A stretch of DNA of 64,000 nucleotides from Betaproteobacteria bacterium (lineage in GTDB: Bacteria > Pseudomonadota > Gammaproteobacteria > Burkholderiales > Burkholderiaceae_C), in the NCBI GenBank assembly GCA_016868355.1, contig VGHB01000010.1:57328-121327 (forward strand). Direction: 5' to 3'. The position numbers were made by a program, and so were the translations under genes. Each line of letters begins with the position of its first letter. Within the stretch, counting starts at the first letter, position 1. Under the pieces are notes generated by a model. The model was not told the DNA's origin and did no database searches. It saw only the letters and a list, made by a program, of their open reading frames with translations. Positions 10,121 through 18,693 of this stretch are shown piece by piece.

Positions 10121-12610
10121 GTGAAGCGGGGGTCTGATCAAGCGCGTGGGTGGATGGCTAGCGGGGTGATAGCTACCGTGGCCTGGGTGGTGGGTGCGGC
10201 CCTGCTGGGCTGGTGGCCGCGCCTGCCCGATATTGCGCTGTTCCACAGCTTGACGGCGATCGGCGTGGTGCTGCTCGTTGTCCTGCTGGGCGTCTTGGGG
10301 CTAGCACAACGTCTTCATAGGGCTGGTCGATCAGCGCCGCGCTGCTTGCTTGGCCTGTGCATCGTTGCCGCTGCGTCGGCTCTGCTTGCGCACGGCAGCA
10401 CCGGCCTGCGCAGCGCCCAGCGGCTTGAGGCGCGCTTGCCGCATGCGCTGGAGGGCGTGCCTTTGGTGCTGTGCGGTGTCGTCGAAGGCCTGCCTCGACG
10501 AACGCCACAGGGTGTGCAGTTCCTCTTTTTGGTCGATTCCGCCGCCAACCTGGCGGGACAACCGGTGACCGGGCTGCCGCGGCGCCTGTGGCTAGGGTGG
10601 TGGCGGGATGGGCATGTGGAATGGCTGCTGGCAGCGGCGGTCCCACAACCGCTGCCCGGTGAACGCTGGGAACTGCCGGTGACGCTCAAACGCCCCCACG
10701 CAACGTTCAATCCCGGTGCCTTTGACGCTGAGCGCTGGTTTCTCGAGCAGGATGTGGGCGCTTCAGGCTCGGTGTCGCCAGGCCACCGCGGCCTTGCACG
10801 GCGTTTGGAGGGACCACCGCCGCTTGGGGCTGTGGTGGAACGGCAGCGTGCTGCCTTGCGCGATCGGATTGATGCCCACGTGGAAGATAACGCTCTGGCT
10901 GGCTTGGTGGCGGGGTTGACCATTGGGGACCAGGCCTCGGTGGACACACAAGACTGGCAACTGTTTCGAGCCGCGGGCGTTGCGCATGCGTTGTCGATCA
11001 GCGGCGCGCACATCACCGTGTTTGCATCGCTCGCCGCGCCTTTGGCCGCAGGCCTATGGCGGCGCTGGCCAGCCGCTTGCCTGCTCTGGCCTGCACCTTG
11101 GGTGGGCTTGTGGGTGGGGTGGGGTCTGGCCATGGGCTATGCTCTGCTGGCTGGCTGGGGTCTGCCGGCGCAGCGCACGGTGGCGATGCTGGCGGTGGTG
11201 TGTCTGGCCCGAACCATGGCGCTGAATTGGCCGTCCTTGGTGGTCTGGGTCCTGGCTGCAGCCCCGATCGTGCTGCTGGACCCCTGGGCAGTGGGCCAGG
11301 CGGGCTTCTGGCTGTCCTTTGCGGCGGTGGGCTTGCTGATCCTGGCCGGGCAAGACGCGCCCGGCTCGGTTAGGCCTAAAGAGCCACACCCGCGCAGCGT
11401 GTGCCAGCGAGCATGGGTTTGGGCCCTGTGGCAGCCCCTGCGGACACAGGTGTTGATCAGCGTGGGTCTGGCGCCATTGGCATCTGTGTGTTTCGCCGAA
11501 GTGTCGGTCGTGGGGGTGTTGGGTAACCTGTTGGCCCTGCCGTGGATCACGCTGGTGTTGACGCCGATCTGCCTGCTGGGCCTGGTGTGGCCCCCGCTGT
11601 GGAGCCTGCTGCCCTGGGCGGTGGACCCGCTGAGGGCGGTGATGGCCGCGCTGGTGGCCCTACCGGGCTCGGTGGTGGCTGTGCCCGGCGGAAGTGCCTG
11701 GGCCTTGGGTTCAGCACTGGCAGGCGCTGTGTTGACCCTGTTACCGTTGCCCCTGACCGTGCGCCTGAGTGGCGTGGTAATGCTGCTGCCCCTGTTGCTG
11801 CCGCCCCCGAGCCTTCCTTCCCCCGGGCGTTTTGATGTTTGGGGCTTGGATGTGGGGCAGGGCACTGCGGTCTTGGTCCGCACCCGCCACCATGCCCTGT
11901 TGTTGGACGCCGGGCCTGCCTGGGGCGAGGGACGGGATGCAGGGGACCGGGTGGTTTTACCAGTACTGCGCCATTTGGGTGTGAACCGTTTGGACGAGCT
12001 GGTGATCACACACCGCGACCTGGACCATGTGGGCGGTGCGGCGTCGGTGCTCAAGGCCATGCCGGTTTCGCGTCTGCGGTCCAGCCTGGAGCCCTCTCAC
12101 CCTTTGCTGAAACAAGGCCTTGAACATCACCGGTGTCAACGCGGACAGGCCTGGCAATGGGACGGTGTACGTTTTGAGGTGCTGCACCCTTTTGGTCATG
12201 AGCCCCGCAACACCAAGCCCAATGGCCTGAGCTGTGTCCTGCGGGTGCAGGACGCCCAAGGGAGTTCACTGATGCTCACAGGCGATATCGAACGTGAACA
12301 AGAAGAGGCTCTGGTGGAAGCATTCGGCCCGCATCTGCGCGCCGACGGGTTGATCGTGCCACACCATGGCAGCCGTACCTCATCAACCGCGGCGTTCCTG
12401 CAAGCGATTCAGCCGAGGTGGGCGCTGGCCCAGGCGGGCTATCGGAACCGTTATGGGCACCCTTCGCCGGTGGTTATGCAGCGGTATGCCGATATGGGCA
12501 TCCCTTTGTTGAGCGCGCCGTGGTGTGGCGCGCTGCTGTGGCAGGGCGAGCACCCGCACTGTTGGCGCACGCGGCAGCCACGGTATTGGCACGATCACCC
12601 GCCCGAATAA
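10121..12610 (+). CDS. comEC: ComEC/Rec2 DNA-uptake channel
   Basis: Inner-membrane channel that moves single-stranded DNA into the cytoplasm during natural transformation. The 829-residue protein has the three expected parts: an N-terminal hydrophobic region followed by a DUF4131/OB-like periplasmic domain, a central multi-helix Competence domain (including HALSISGAHITVF near residue 290), and a C-terminal metallo-beta-lactamase-like domain. The last shows DVGQGTAVLV near 577, HRDLDHVGG near 630, LTGDIE and PHHGS near 747, so its metal site looks complete. The start is GTG at 10121; an ATG at 10154 is an alternative. It stands alone, divergent from ridA and convergent with mltB. Confidence 0.94.
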   Translation: MKRGSDQARGWMASGVIATVAWVVGAALLGWWPRLPDIALFHSLTAIGVVLLVVLLGVLGLAQRLHRAGRSAPRCLLGLCIVAAASALLAHGSTGLRSAQRLEARLPHALEGVPLVLCGVVEGLPRRTPQGVQFLFLVDSAANLAGQPVTGLPRRLWLGWWRDGHVEWLLAAAVPQPLPGERWELPVTLKRPHATFNPGAFDAERWFLEQDVGASGSVSPGHRGLARRLEGPPPLGAVVERQRAALRDRIDAHVEDNALAGLVAGLTIGDQASVDTQDWQLFRAAGVAHALSISGAHITVFASLAAPLAAGLWRRWPAACLLWPAPWVGLWVGWGLAMGYALLAGWGLPAQRTVAMLAVVCLARTMALNWPSLVVWVLAAAPIVLLDPWAVGQAGFWLSFAAVGLLILAGQDAPGSVRPKEPHPRSVCQRAWVWALWQPLRTQVLISVGLAPLASVCFAEVSVVGVLGNLLALPWITLVLTPICLLGLVWPPLWSLLPWAVDPLRAVMAALVALPGSVVAVPGGSAWALGSALAGAVLTLLPLPLTVRLSGVVMLLPLLLPPPSLPSPGRFDVWGLDVGQGTAVLVRTRHHALLLDAGPAWGEGRDAGDRVVLPVLRHLGVNRLDELVITHRDLDHVGGAASVLKAMPVSRLRSSLEPSHPLLKQGLEHHRCQRGQAWQWDGVRFEVLHPFGHEPRNTKPNGLSCVLRVQDAQGSSLMLTGDIEREQEEALVEAFGPHLRADGLIVPHHGSRTSSTAAFLQAIQPRWALAQAGYRNRYGHPSPVVMQRYADMGIPLLSAPWCGALLWQGEHPHCWRTRQPRYWHDHPPE

Positions 12611-12655
12611 AGCCCATAGCGGCCCAAGGTGCCCACGCGGGCAATTGGCCCCAAG

Positions 12656-14050
12656 TTACCGCGCAGGGCTGCCGCTTGTGGGCTTGGGCCTTTGCAGCGA
12701 GCTAGGCTTGTTGCTGCTTGCGGCCTTTGTTGCATGCGATCCTTTTGGAGCGCTAGTGGCCTGACCGGTCTTGAGCCGTGCCTCCTGAACCTCGCGCCCC
12801 AACTCAATCACCGCCAAGGCGTAGTAACTTGACCAGTTGTAGCGGGTCACGGCGTAGAAGTTGCTGGTTCCGGCCACGAAGCTCGGCGCGCCCCCGCCGT
12901 TTTCCAACAACACCAAGGCCAACGGCCCCGGGTGCTCTAGGGCGCGATCGGCCAACACGGCCCCCCGGGCGGTCATGTCTTGCGGTGTAAAGCGGGGCAC
13001 GATATCGGTCGCCAAGAGCTCGGCGCGGGCTGCGGGGTCTACGGGTGGCTCCACCGGAAAGTGGGTGGGCAAGCCTGGTGTCCAGCCGTGCCGGGTCAGG
13101 AAGTGGGCCACGCTGCCGATCACATCGGCCATGTTGCGCTCAAGGTTGACACGGCCATCGCCATCAAAGTCCACCGCGTGTTGGAGGATGCTGCTGGGCA
13201 TGAACTGCGGCCACCCGATGGCGCCTGCATAAGAGCCCCTGATATCTTGCGGTGACCGTCCTTCACGGTGTGTCCATACCAGGAGTGCTTCCAGTTCGCC
13301 GCGGAAAAAGGCGCTGCGGTCGCTGCGACCGCTCGGAAAGTCAAAGCTGAGGGTGGTCAGGGCATCCAGCACCCGAAAACCACCCAGGTGCCGCCCGTAA
13401 TAGGTTTCCACGCCTATGATCCCAACGATCAGCGAGGCAGGTACCCCGTAGTGCGCCTCCGCCCTGCGCAGCAGGCCTTCGTGCGCATTCCAGAACTGCA
13501 AGCCCGCTTTTAGTCGCTCGGGCTCGATGAAGCGGCTGCGATAGGCGGCCCAGTTCTTGGCTGTTCCCGCCGGTGGCGGCATGATGAGTTGGGGCACCTT
13601 GGGAAGGTACTTGGCCTGGGACAGTATGCGCAGGATGGCTTGCGCATTCCAGCCATGTCGCTGGGCAATGTCCTGCGCAAACTGCTGCACATCCGGTCGA
13701 ACGCCGTAGTCGCCCCGGGGGTGGCGGGTCTGCACGGGGACCGCGGCGTGGGGCGCAGGTCCGGGGGCAGGAGTGGGGGCAGGACTGGAAACGCTGATGG
13801 GTACATCCGCAGGAGTGCCTTCCAAGCTGCTGGGTGTATCACTGGCTCGGGCTTGCACAGGAGTGGACTCCTGCTGGGACGGCGTTTCCTGGGGGGCATC
13901 AGGCGTTGCCACGGCCCCGGTGGTCGGGCAGATCAACAAGGTGGCGAACAACGCGCTTGCCATCAGCCCGCGATGGATCGGGTGGCGGTTAGGGTGGGGT
14001 GTGTTGACCCAGCTCCATAGCTTGTGAGCACGCTCTGTCATGGGCTTCAT
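12656..14050 (-). CDS. mltB: MltB-type lytic murein transglycosylase
   Basis: Periplasmic lytic transglycosylase that cleaves peptidoglycan glycan strands to anhydro-muropeptides. It has 464 residues from the ATG at 14050. A hydrophobic segment (about 30–48) is a signal peptide or anchor, followed by a low-complexity Pro/Ala/Ser linker (to about 108). The SLT_2 domain then carries the catalytic glutamate E215 in IIGVETYYG, a family-typical GSYAGAIGWPQFMPSS motif and DFDGDGRVNL. Unlike E. coli MltB there is no lipobox directly after the hydrophobic segment (sequence around LLICPTTGA), so lipidation is uncertain. The C-terminus is Lys/Ser/Ala-rich. Divergent from the deacetylase-like gene, with 35 bp between starts. 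Confidence 0.92.
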   Translation of the reverse strand: MKPMTERAHKLWSWVNTPHPNRHPIHRGLMASALFATLLICPTTGAVATPDAPQETPSQQESTPVQARASDTPSSLEGTPADVPISVSSPAPTPAPGPAPHAAVPVQTRHPRGDYGVRPDVQQFAQDIAQRHGWNAQAILRILSQAKYLPKVPQLIMPPPAGTAKNWAAYRSRFIEPERLKAGLQFWNAHEGLLRRAEAHYGVPASLIVGIIGVETYYGRHLGGFRVLDALTTLSFDFPSGRSDRSAFFRGELEALLVWTHREGRSPQDIRGSYAGAIGWPQFMPSSILQHAVDFDGDGRVNLERNMADVIGSVAHFLTRHGWTPGLPTHFPVEPPVDPAARAELLATDIVPRFTPQDMTARGAVLADRALEHPGPLALVLLENGGGAPSFVAGTSNFYAVTRYNWSSYYALAVIELGREVQEARLKTGQATSAPKGSHATKAASSNKPSSLQRPKPTSGSPAR

Positions 14051-14085
14051 GCTAACCGCATGGACCCAGGCGACAATCGATCGCC

Positions 14086-15021
14086 ATGGCCACAGCGTTC
14101 TACACCCACCCCGACTGTGGATTGCACGACATGGGGCCGGGGCATCCCGAGTCGCCTGCGCGCTTGGCGGCGATCGAGGAGCACCTGCGGGCCACAGGGT
14201 TGGACGCCCAATTGCAGCGACGGGAAGCGCCGCGGATCGAGCCATCGGCACTGGCACGTGCCCATGACGCTGATCATGTTCAGCGCTTGTGGGCCTTGCT
14301 GCACGACTTGCAGCAGCGCCGCAAGACTCAGGCACTGGACCCCGATACCAACGCCTGCCCCCACACCGCGGCGGCTGTGGCGCGAGCGGCCGGTGCTGCG
14401 CTGGCGGCCACCGACGCGGTGCTGGACGGCGAGGTGTCGAATGCCTTTTGCAGCGTACGTCCACCTGGCCATCACGCCACACGTCGTGAGGTTATGGGCT
14501 TTTGTTTTTTCAACCACGTGGCCGTAGCCGCTCGCCATGCCCTCGAGGTTCGGGGCCTAGAGCGGGTGGCCATCGTCGACTTTGACGTGCACCACGGCAA
14601 TGGCACGGAAGATATCGTAGCCGGCGATGAGCGCATTCTCATGTGCAGCTTTTTTCAGCATCCGTTGTACCCCTACAGCGGGGCCGTACCCAGTGCCAGC
14701 AACCTTTTGAATTTACCCGTGGCGCCGTACACCCGAGGGCCTGCAATACGGGAACTGGTGACGACGCATTGGATGCCCCGGCTGGATCGCTTTGCGCCGC
14801 AGATGCTCTTCGTGTCTGCCGGATTTGACGCTCACCGGGATGATGGGCTGGCGCAGTTGGGGCTGGTGGAGGACGATTACGGCTGGATCACGGGACAGTT
14901 GGTGGAAGTGGCAAAGCGGCACTGCCAAGGTCGCTTGGTGTCTTGCCTGGAGGGCGGCTACAACCTTGCGGCCTTGGCGCGAAGCGTGGCCGCCCACTTG
15001 AGCGTGCTCTGCCGGACTTGA
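14086..15021 (+). CDS. histone deacetylase family protein
   Basis: Zinc-dependent amidohydrolase of the HDAC/acetoin-utilisation/acetylpolyamine-deacetylase superfamily, 311 residues, cytoplasmic. Active-site elements are all visible: RPPGHHA with the tandem histidines H129/H130, DFDVHHGNG giving zinc ligands D167 and H169, and the third ligand D248 in SAGFDAHRDDG. The N-terminal GPGHPESPARL is also typical. The most similar characterised groups are class II-like bacterial HDACs and acetylpolyamine hydrolases; substrate cannot be told from sequence. An MscS-type gene starts 9 bp after its stop and is probably co-transcribed. Confidence 0.92.
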   Translation: MATAFYTHPDCGLHDMGPGHPESPARLAAIEEHLRATGLDAQLQRREAPRIEPSALARAHDADHVQRLWALLHDLQQRRKTQALDPDTNACPHTAAAVARAAGAALAATDAVLDGEVSNAFCSVRPPGHHATRREVMGFCFFNHVAVAARHALEVRGLERVAIVDFDVHHGNGTEDIVAGDERILMCSFFQHPLYPYSGAVPSASNLLNLPVAPYTRGPAIRELVTTHWMPRLDRFAPQMLFVSAGFDAHRDDGLAQLGLVEDDYGWITGQLVEVAKRHCQGRLVSCLEGGYNLAALARSVAAHLSVLCRT

Positions 15022-15030
15022 GGAACGGGG

Positions 15031-16239
15031 ATGCGAAGCGAGGTGATTCTCAACAGCGCGGTGTGGTTGGGGCAGACCCAATGGAGCTGGGACCTGTTGC
15101 AGCAGCCTGCAGATTTGCTGGAGGCGATGCTGCGGTTGGGGCTGCCCATCGTAGTGGCCTTGCTGGTGGTGCAGGGCTCTGCGCGCGTGCTGCGGGCTGC
15201 GTTTCCTGACTCGGTGGTGGTTAAGCGCGTGCAGCGTGTGTGGTCTTGGGTGATTTGGGGCGCGATTGTGCTCTGGCTCACGGGACTGCTGCCCTTGCTG
15301 CTGCAGGAGATGGACGAGATCCAGTGGCGCTTGGGCGGGGTCAAGGTAAGCCTGCGCACCATGGTCGAAGGCGCATTGAGCCTTGTGGCGGTGCTGTTGA
15401 TCACCCTGTGGCTAAGTTCGACGGCGGAACGCCAGGTGTTGACGCGATTAGCGCCGTCCAGCGACCCCGCAGCCTTGTCGCTTCGCAAGATGGCCGTCAA
15501 CATCATCCGAGGCGGCTTGTTGGTCGTTGGGGTGTTGATCGCACTTTCGGCAGCGGGCATTCCCTTGACCGCCTTGGGCGTGTTTGGTGGCGCACTTGGC
15601 GTAGGCATCGGCCTGGGTCTGCAAAAGCTTGCGGCCAACTATGTGAGTGGTTTTGTGGTGCTGGCCGAGCGTAGCGTGCGAATTGGTGACATGGTCAATG
15701 TGGATGGTTTTGAAGGGCGGATCACCGACATCAAGACCCGCTACACGGTGATTCGTGCGCTCAATGGCCGCGAGTCCATCGTGCCCAACGAGCTGCTGCT
15801 CACCCAGCGCATCGAGAACTCTTCGTTGGCTGACCCCAAGCTGGTTTGGCGTACCGCGGTGACGGTGGCCTACCAGACCGATCTGGGCCTCCTGAGCCCG
15901 AAGCTGGTGCGGGCCGTGGCGTCCGTGCACCGTGTGCTACCCGATCCGCCGCCTGCGGTGCACCTGGATGCCTTTGGGCCTGACGGGTTGGACCTGATCG
16001 TTTCCTTTTGGATTAAAGACCCCGAAAACGGCAGCGCGAACGTCAAGTCGGATGTGAACCTTGCCGTCTGGGCGGTGCTGCAAGCGCAGGGCGTGGAAAT
16101 CCCCTATCCGCAGCGCGCCTTGCGATGGGCTTCAGGGCCGCCGGTGACCCCGGGCGTTGCAACTGCGCCCGGCTTCAGCACGCCGGCCGACACCGCGACA
16201 GCTCCAGCGACCGGCGCTCCTGCGAGCCCCAAGGTCTGA
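15031..16239 (+). CDS. MscS-family mechanosensitive ion channel
   Basis: Small-conductance mechanosensitive channel homologue of 402 residues in the inner membrane, expected to release solutes on hypo-osmotic shock. Four hydrophobic segments are seen at roughly 36–55, 73–92, 114–131 and 160–180. The Gly/Ala-rich pore helix follows at about 181–205 (GVFGGALGVGIGLGLQKL), then SGFVVLAERSVRIGDMV and the beta and mixed C-terminal domains of the cytoplasmic vestibule. The last ~35 residues are Pro/Ala/Thr-rich and probably disordered. The start at 15031 is 9 bp after the upstream deacetylase-like gene. The gene ends 4 bp short of the convergent fumarase gene. Confidence 0.92.
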   Translation: MRSEVILNSAVWLGQTQWSWDLLQQPADLLEAMLRLGLPIVVALLVVQGSARVLRAAFPDSVVVKRVQRVWSWVIWGAIVLWLTGLLPLLLQEMDEIQWRLGGVKVSLRTMVEGALSLVAVLLITLWLSSTAERQVLTRLAPSSDPAALSLRKMAVNIIRGGLLVVGVLIALSAAGIPLTALGVFGGALGVGIGLGLQKLAANYVSGFVVLAERSVRIGDMVNVDGFEGRITDIKTRYTVIRALNGRESIVPNELLLTQRIENSSLADPKLVWRTAVTVAYQTDLGLLSPKLVRAVASVHRVLPDPPPAVHLDAFGPDGLDLIVSFWIKDPENGSANVKSDVNLAVWAVLQAQGVEIPYPQRALRWASGPPVTPGVATAPGFSTPADTATAPATGAPASPKV

Positions 16240-16243
16240 TGGC

Positions 16244-17770
16244 TCAGGCCACCGACACGGGGATCTTGCCGATTTTGGACTGCCACTCTTTGGGTCCGGT
16301 GTTGTGTACGCTGGTGCCGCTGCTGTCCACCGCCACCGTCACCGGCATGTCCTTGACGTCAAATTCGTAGATGGCCTCCATGCCCAAGTCCTCGAAGCCC
16401 ACCACCTTCGCACCCTTGATGGCCTTGGCCACCAGATAAGCAGCCCCGCCCACCGCCATTAAGTAGGCGCTCTTGTGCTGTTTGATTGCCTCGATCGCCA
16501 CAGGCCCGCGCTCGGCTTTGCCAATCATCGCGATCAGGCCGGTCTTTTCGAGCATCATGCCGGTGAACTTGTCCATGCGCGTGGCGGTGGTGGGTCCCGC
16601 TGGGCCTACCACCTCGTCGCGCACGGGATCCACAGGGCCCACGTAGTAGATAACGCGGTTGGTGAAGTCCACGGGCAGCGGTTGGCCATCGGCCAGCATG
16701 TCTTGGATGCGTTTGTGTGCGGCATCGCGACCGGTGAGCATCTTCCCGTTAAGCAAGAGGGTGTCGCCGGGTTTCCAGCTGGCCACTTCTGCAGGGGTGA
16801 GGGTGTTGAGGTCCACCCGCTTGCTCTTTTGGGCATCGGGCGTCCAGTTCACTTTAGGCCACAGGTCTAGAGAGGGCGGCTCGATGTAGGCCGGGCCTGA
16901 GCCGTCCATCACCACATGGGCGTGGCGGGTGGCAGCGCAGTTGGGGATCATGGCAACAGGCTTGCTAGCGGCATGGGTGGGGAAGGTGGCGATCTTGACG
17001 TCCAGCACCGTGGTCAGCCCCCCCAAGCCTTGGGCGCCGATGCCCAGGGCGTTGACCTTTTCATAGAGCTCAAGGCGCAATGCTTCGAGCTTGTTCTGCG
17101 GCCCGCGCGCCTGCAAGTCGTACATGTCGATGGGGTCCATCAAGGCTTCCTTGGCCAGCATCATGGCCTTCTCGGCCGTGCCGCCCACGCCAATGCCCAA
17201 CATGCCCGGGGGGCACCATCCAGCACCCATGGTGGGCACCGTCTTGAGCACCCAGTCCACCAGGTTGTCGCTGGGGTTCATCATCACAAACTTGCTCTTG
17301 TTTTCCGAGCCGCCGCCCTTGGCGGCCACGGTGACTTCGACGGTGTTGCCCGGCACCACCGACATGTGCACCACGGCAGGCGTGTTGTCCTTGGTGTTTT
17401 TTCGCTCAAAGATGGGGTCAGCCAGCACGGAGGCCCGCAGCTTGTTGTCGGGATGGTTGTAGCTGAGTCGCACACCCTCGTTGATCGCGTCTTCCAAAGA
17501 GCCCTTGAAACCCCCGAAGCGCACATCCATGCCGATCTTGAGGAAGACGTTGACGATACCGGTGTCCTGGCACAAGGGACGGTGGCCCTGTGCACACAGC
17601 CTGCTGTTGGTGAGGATCTGCGCCATCGCGTCCTTGGCAGCCGGGCTTTGCTCGCGTTCGTAAGCGCGTGCCAGGTGAGCGATGTAATCGGCTGGGTGGT
17701 AGTAGCTGATGTACTGCAGTGCAGCTGCGATGGTTTCAACCAAATCGTGGTGGCGGATGGTGGTGCTCAT
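16244..17770 (-). CDS. fumA: class I (iron–sulfur) fumarate hydratase
   Basis: Interconverts fumarate and malate in the TCA cycle using an oxygen-sensitive [4Fe-4S] cluster. The 508-residue single-chain protein has the fused alpha and beta domains of FumA/FumB. Probable cluster cysteines are C67 in LCQDTG, one in GWCPPGMLGIG near residue 189, and one in PNCAATRHAHV near 283. The C-terminal half contains NRVIYYVGPVDPVRDE and the YLVAKAIKGAKVVGFEDLGMEAIYEF region. The ATG lies only about 28 bp beyond the T-tract of an intrinsic terminator that follows the upstream yqhA-like gene, so it has its own promoter or depends on read-through. FumA versus FumB cannot be told apart from sequence. Confidence 0.95.
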   Translation of the reverse strand: MSTTIRHHDLVETIAAALQYISYYHPADYIAHLARAYEREQSPAAKDAMAQILTNSRLCAQGHRPLCQDTGIVNVFLKIGMDVRFGGFKGSLEDAINEGVRLSYNHPDNKLRASVLADPIFERKNTKDNTPAVVHMSVVPGNTVEVTVAAKGGGSENKSKFVMMNPSDNLVDWVLKTVPTMGAGWCPPGMLGIGVGGTAEKAMMLAKEALMDPIDMYDLQARGPQNKLEALRLELYEKVNALGIGAQGLGGLTTVLDVKIATFPTHAASKPVAMIPNCAATRHAHVVMDGSGPAYIEPPSLDLWPKVNWTPDAQKSKRVDLNTLTPAEVASWKPGDTLLLNGKMLTGRDAAHKRIQDMLADGQPLPVDFTNRVIYYVGPVDPVRDEVVGPAGPTTATRMDKFTGMMLEKTGLIAMIGKAERGPVAIEAIKQHKSAYLMAVGGAAYLVAKAIKGAKVVGFEDLGMEAIYEFDVKDMPVTVAVDSSGTSVHNTGPKEWQSKIGKIPVSVA

Positions 17771-17798
17771 TTGAAATGGTGCTGTGTCGTATGCGCTG

Positions 17799-17825
17799 AA
17801 AAAACGCCGCGACAGGCGCGGCGTT
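17799..17825 (-). terminator. intrinsic terminator after the YqhA-type gene
   Basis: On the minus strand, 6 bases after the stop of the YqhA-type gene, a perfect 9-bp stem (17803–17811 paired with 17817–17825) with a 5-base loop is followed by a run of six T (A run at 17799–17804 on the plus strand). This is a textbook Rho-independent terminator. It lies directly upstream of the fumarase start. Confidence 0.88.
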
Positions 17826-17830
17826 GGGAC

Positions 17831-18466
17831 TCAATGCGGATCGGTCACATGTGACATCAGCCGATCAGCATAGGCGATGGCCAAGGCCGAAAATAGGAAG
17901 GCGATGTGGATGACGGTTTGCCACAACAAGACCTTTTCGGTGTAGTTGTCGGCATTGATGAAGGTCTTGAGCAGGTGGATGGACGAGATGCCGATGATGG
18001 CCGTGGCCAACTTCACCTTGAGTACCGAGGCGTTCACATGGTTGAGCCACTCGGGTTGGTCGGGGTGCCCCTCCAGATTCATGCGCGAGACGAAGGTTTC
18101 GTAGCCTCCCACGATCACCATGATCAGCAGGTTGCTGATCATCACCACGTCGATCAAACCAAGCACCACCAGCATCAGGATGGTCTCATTGAGCTTGGCG
18201 ATAGGCTCATATCCGGTGATCGCGCCGGCGGCGTCCTTGATGGGTTCGGCCTTGTAGCCGATGTTCTTGACCAGGCTGGCCAAGGCGTCTTGGTGCCCAA
18301 AGGCAGCCTCAACCAAGTGAACGAGTTCGGTCCAAAACTGAAAGACGTAGACCGCCTGTGCCAGGATCAGGCCCAGGTACAGCGGCAGCTGCAGCCAACG
18401 GCTGGCAAATATGGCGCGTGGCAGGGGGCCCATAGGGGACGAATCCTTGGCGGGAGAGGAGGGCAT
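17831..18466 (-). CDS. YqhA/UPF0114 (TIGR00645) family membrane protein
   Basis: Inner-membrane protein of unknown function, 211 residues from the ATG at 18466 or 200 from the ATG at 18433; an AAGGA about 10 bases upstream favours the latter slightly. The conserved family core is clear: SRWLQLPLYLGLILAQAVY, then VLGLIDVVMISNLLIMVIVGGYETFVSR, then a segment with HVNASVLKVKLATAIIGISSIHLLKTF. Three to four transmembrane helices are evident. Between the first and second helices there is an unusually long stretch (about 60 residues) compared with the short E. coli YqhA. A strong terminator follows the gene. Physiological role is not known. Confidence 0.88.
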   Translation of the reverse strand: MPSSPAKDSSPMGPLPRAIFASRWLQLPLYLGLILAQAVYVFQFWTELVHLVEAAFGHQDALASLVKNIGYKAEPIKDAAGAITGYEPIAKLNETILMLVVLGLIDVVMISNLLIMVIVGGYETFVSRMNLEGHPDQPEWLNHVNASVLKVKLATAIIGISSIHLLKTFINADNYTEKVLLWQTVIHIAFLFSALAIAYADRLMSHVTDPH

Positions 18467-18693
18467 ATAGGGTCCGGCGCGACGCCGTCGCAAAGCAAAC
18501 TGCCATTTTAGGGGCCGTGCCCGGGGCCTGGACAGGGTCATCCCGCGCGCCGCATGCCCAATTGCGGCCTAAAGTAAGGGGTCGTCAGTGCCTGCGCTGA
18601 CCATTGCGGGTTGAGTCTGGGTGCCTGACACCCGAGTACGGACGCCGATCCTTACCACCAAAGACGATCGTGAACCGAATCGAGGAGACCGTT

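Noticed and set aside
16916..17854. Plus-strand frame of 312 codons opposite fumarase
   Set aside because: Antisense to a complete class I fumarase; His/Gln-rich shadow without domains.
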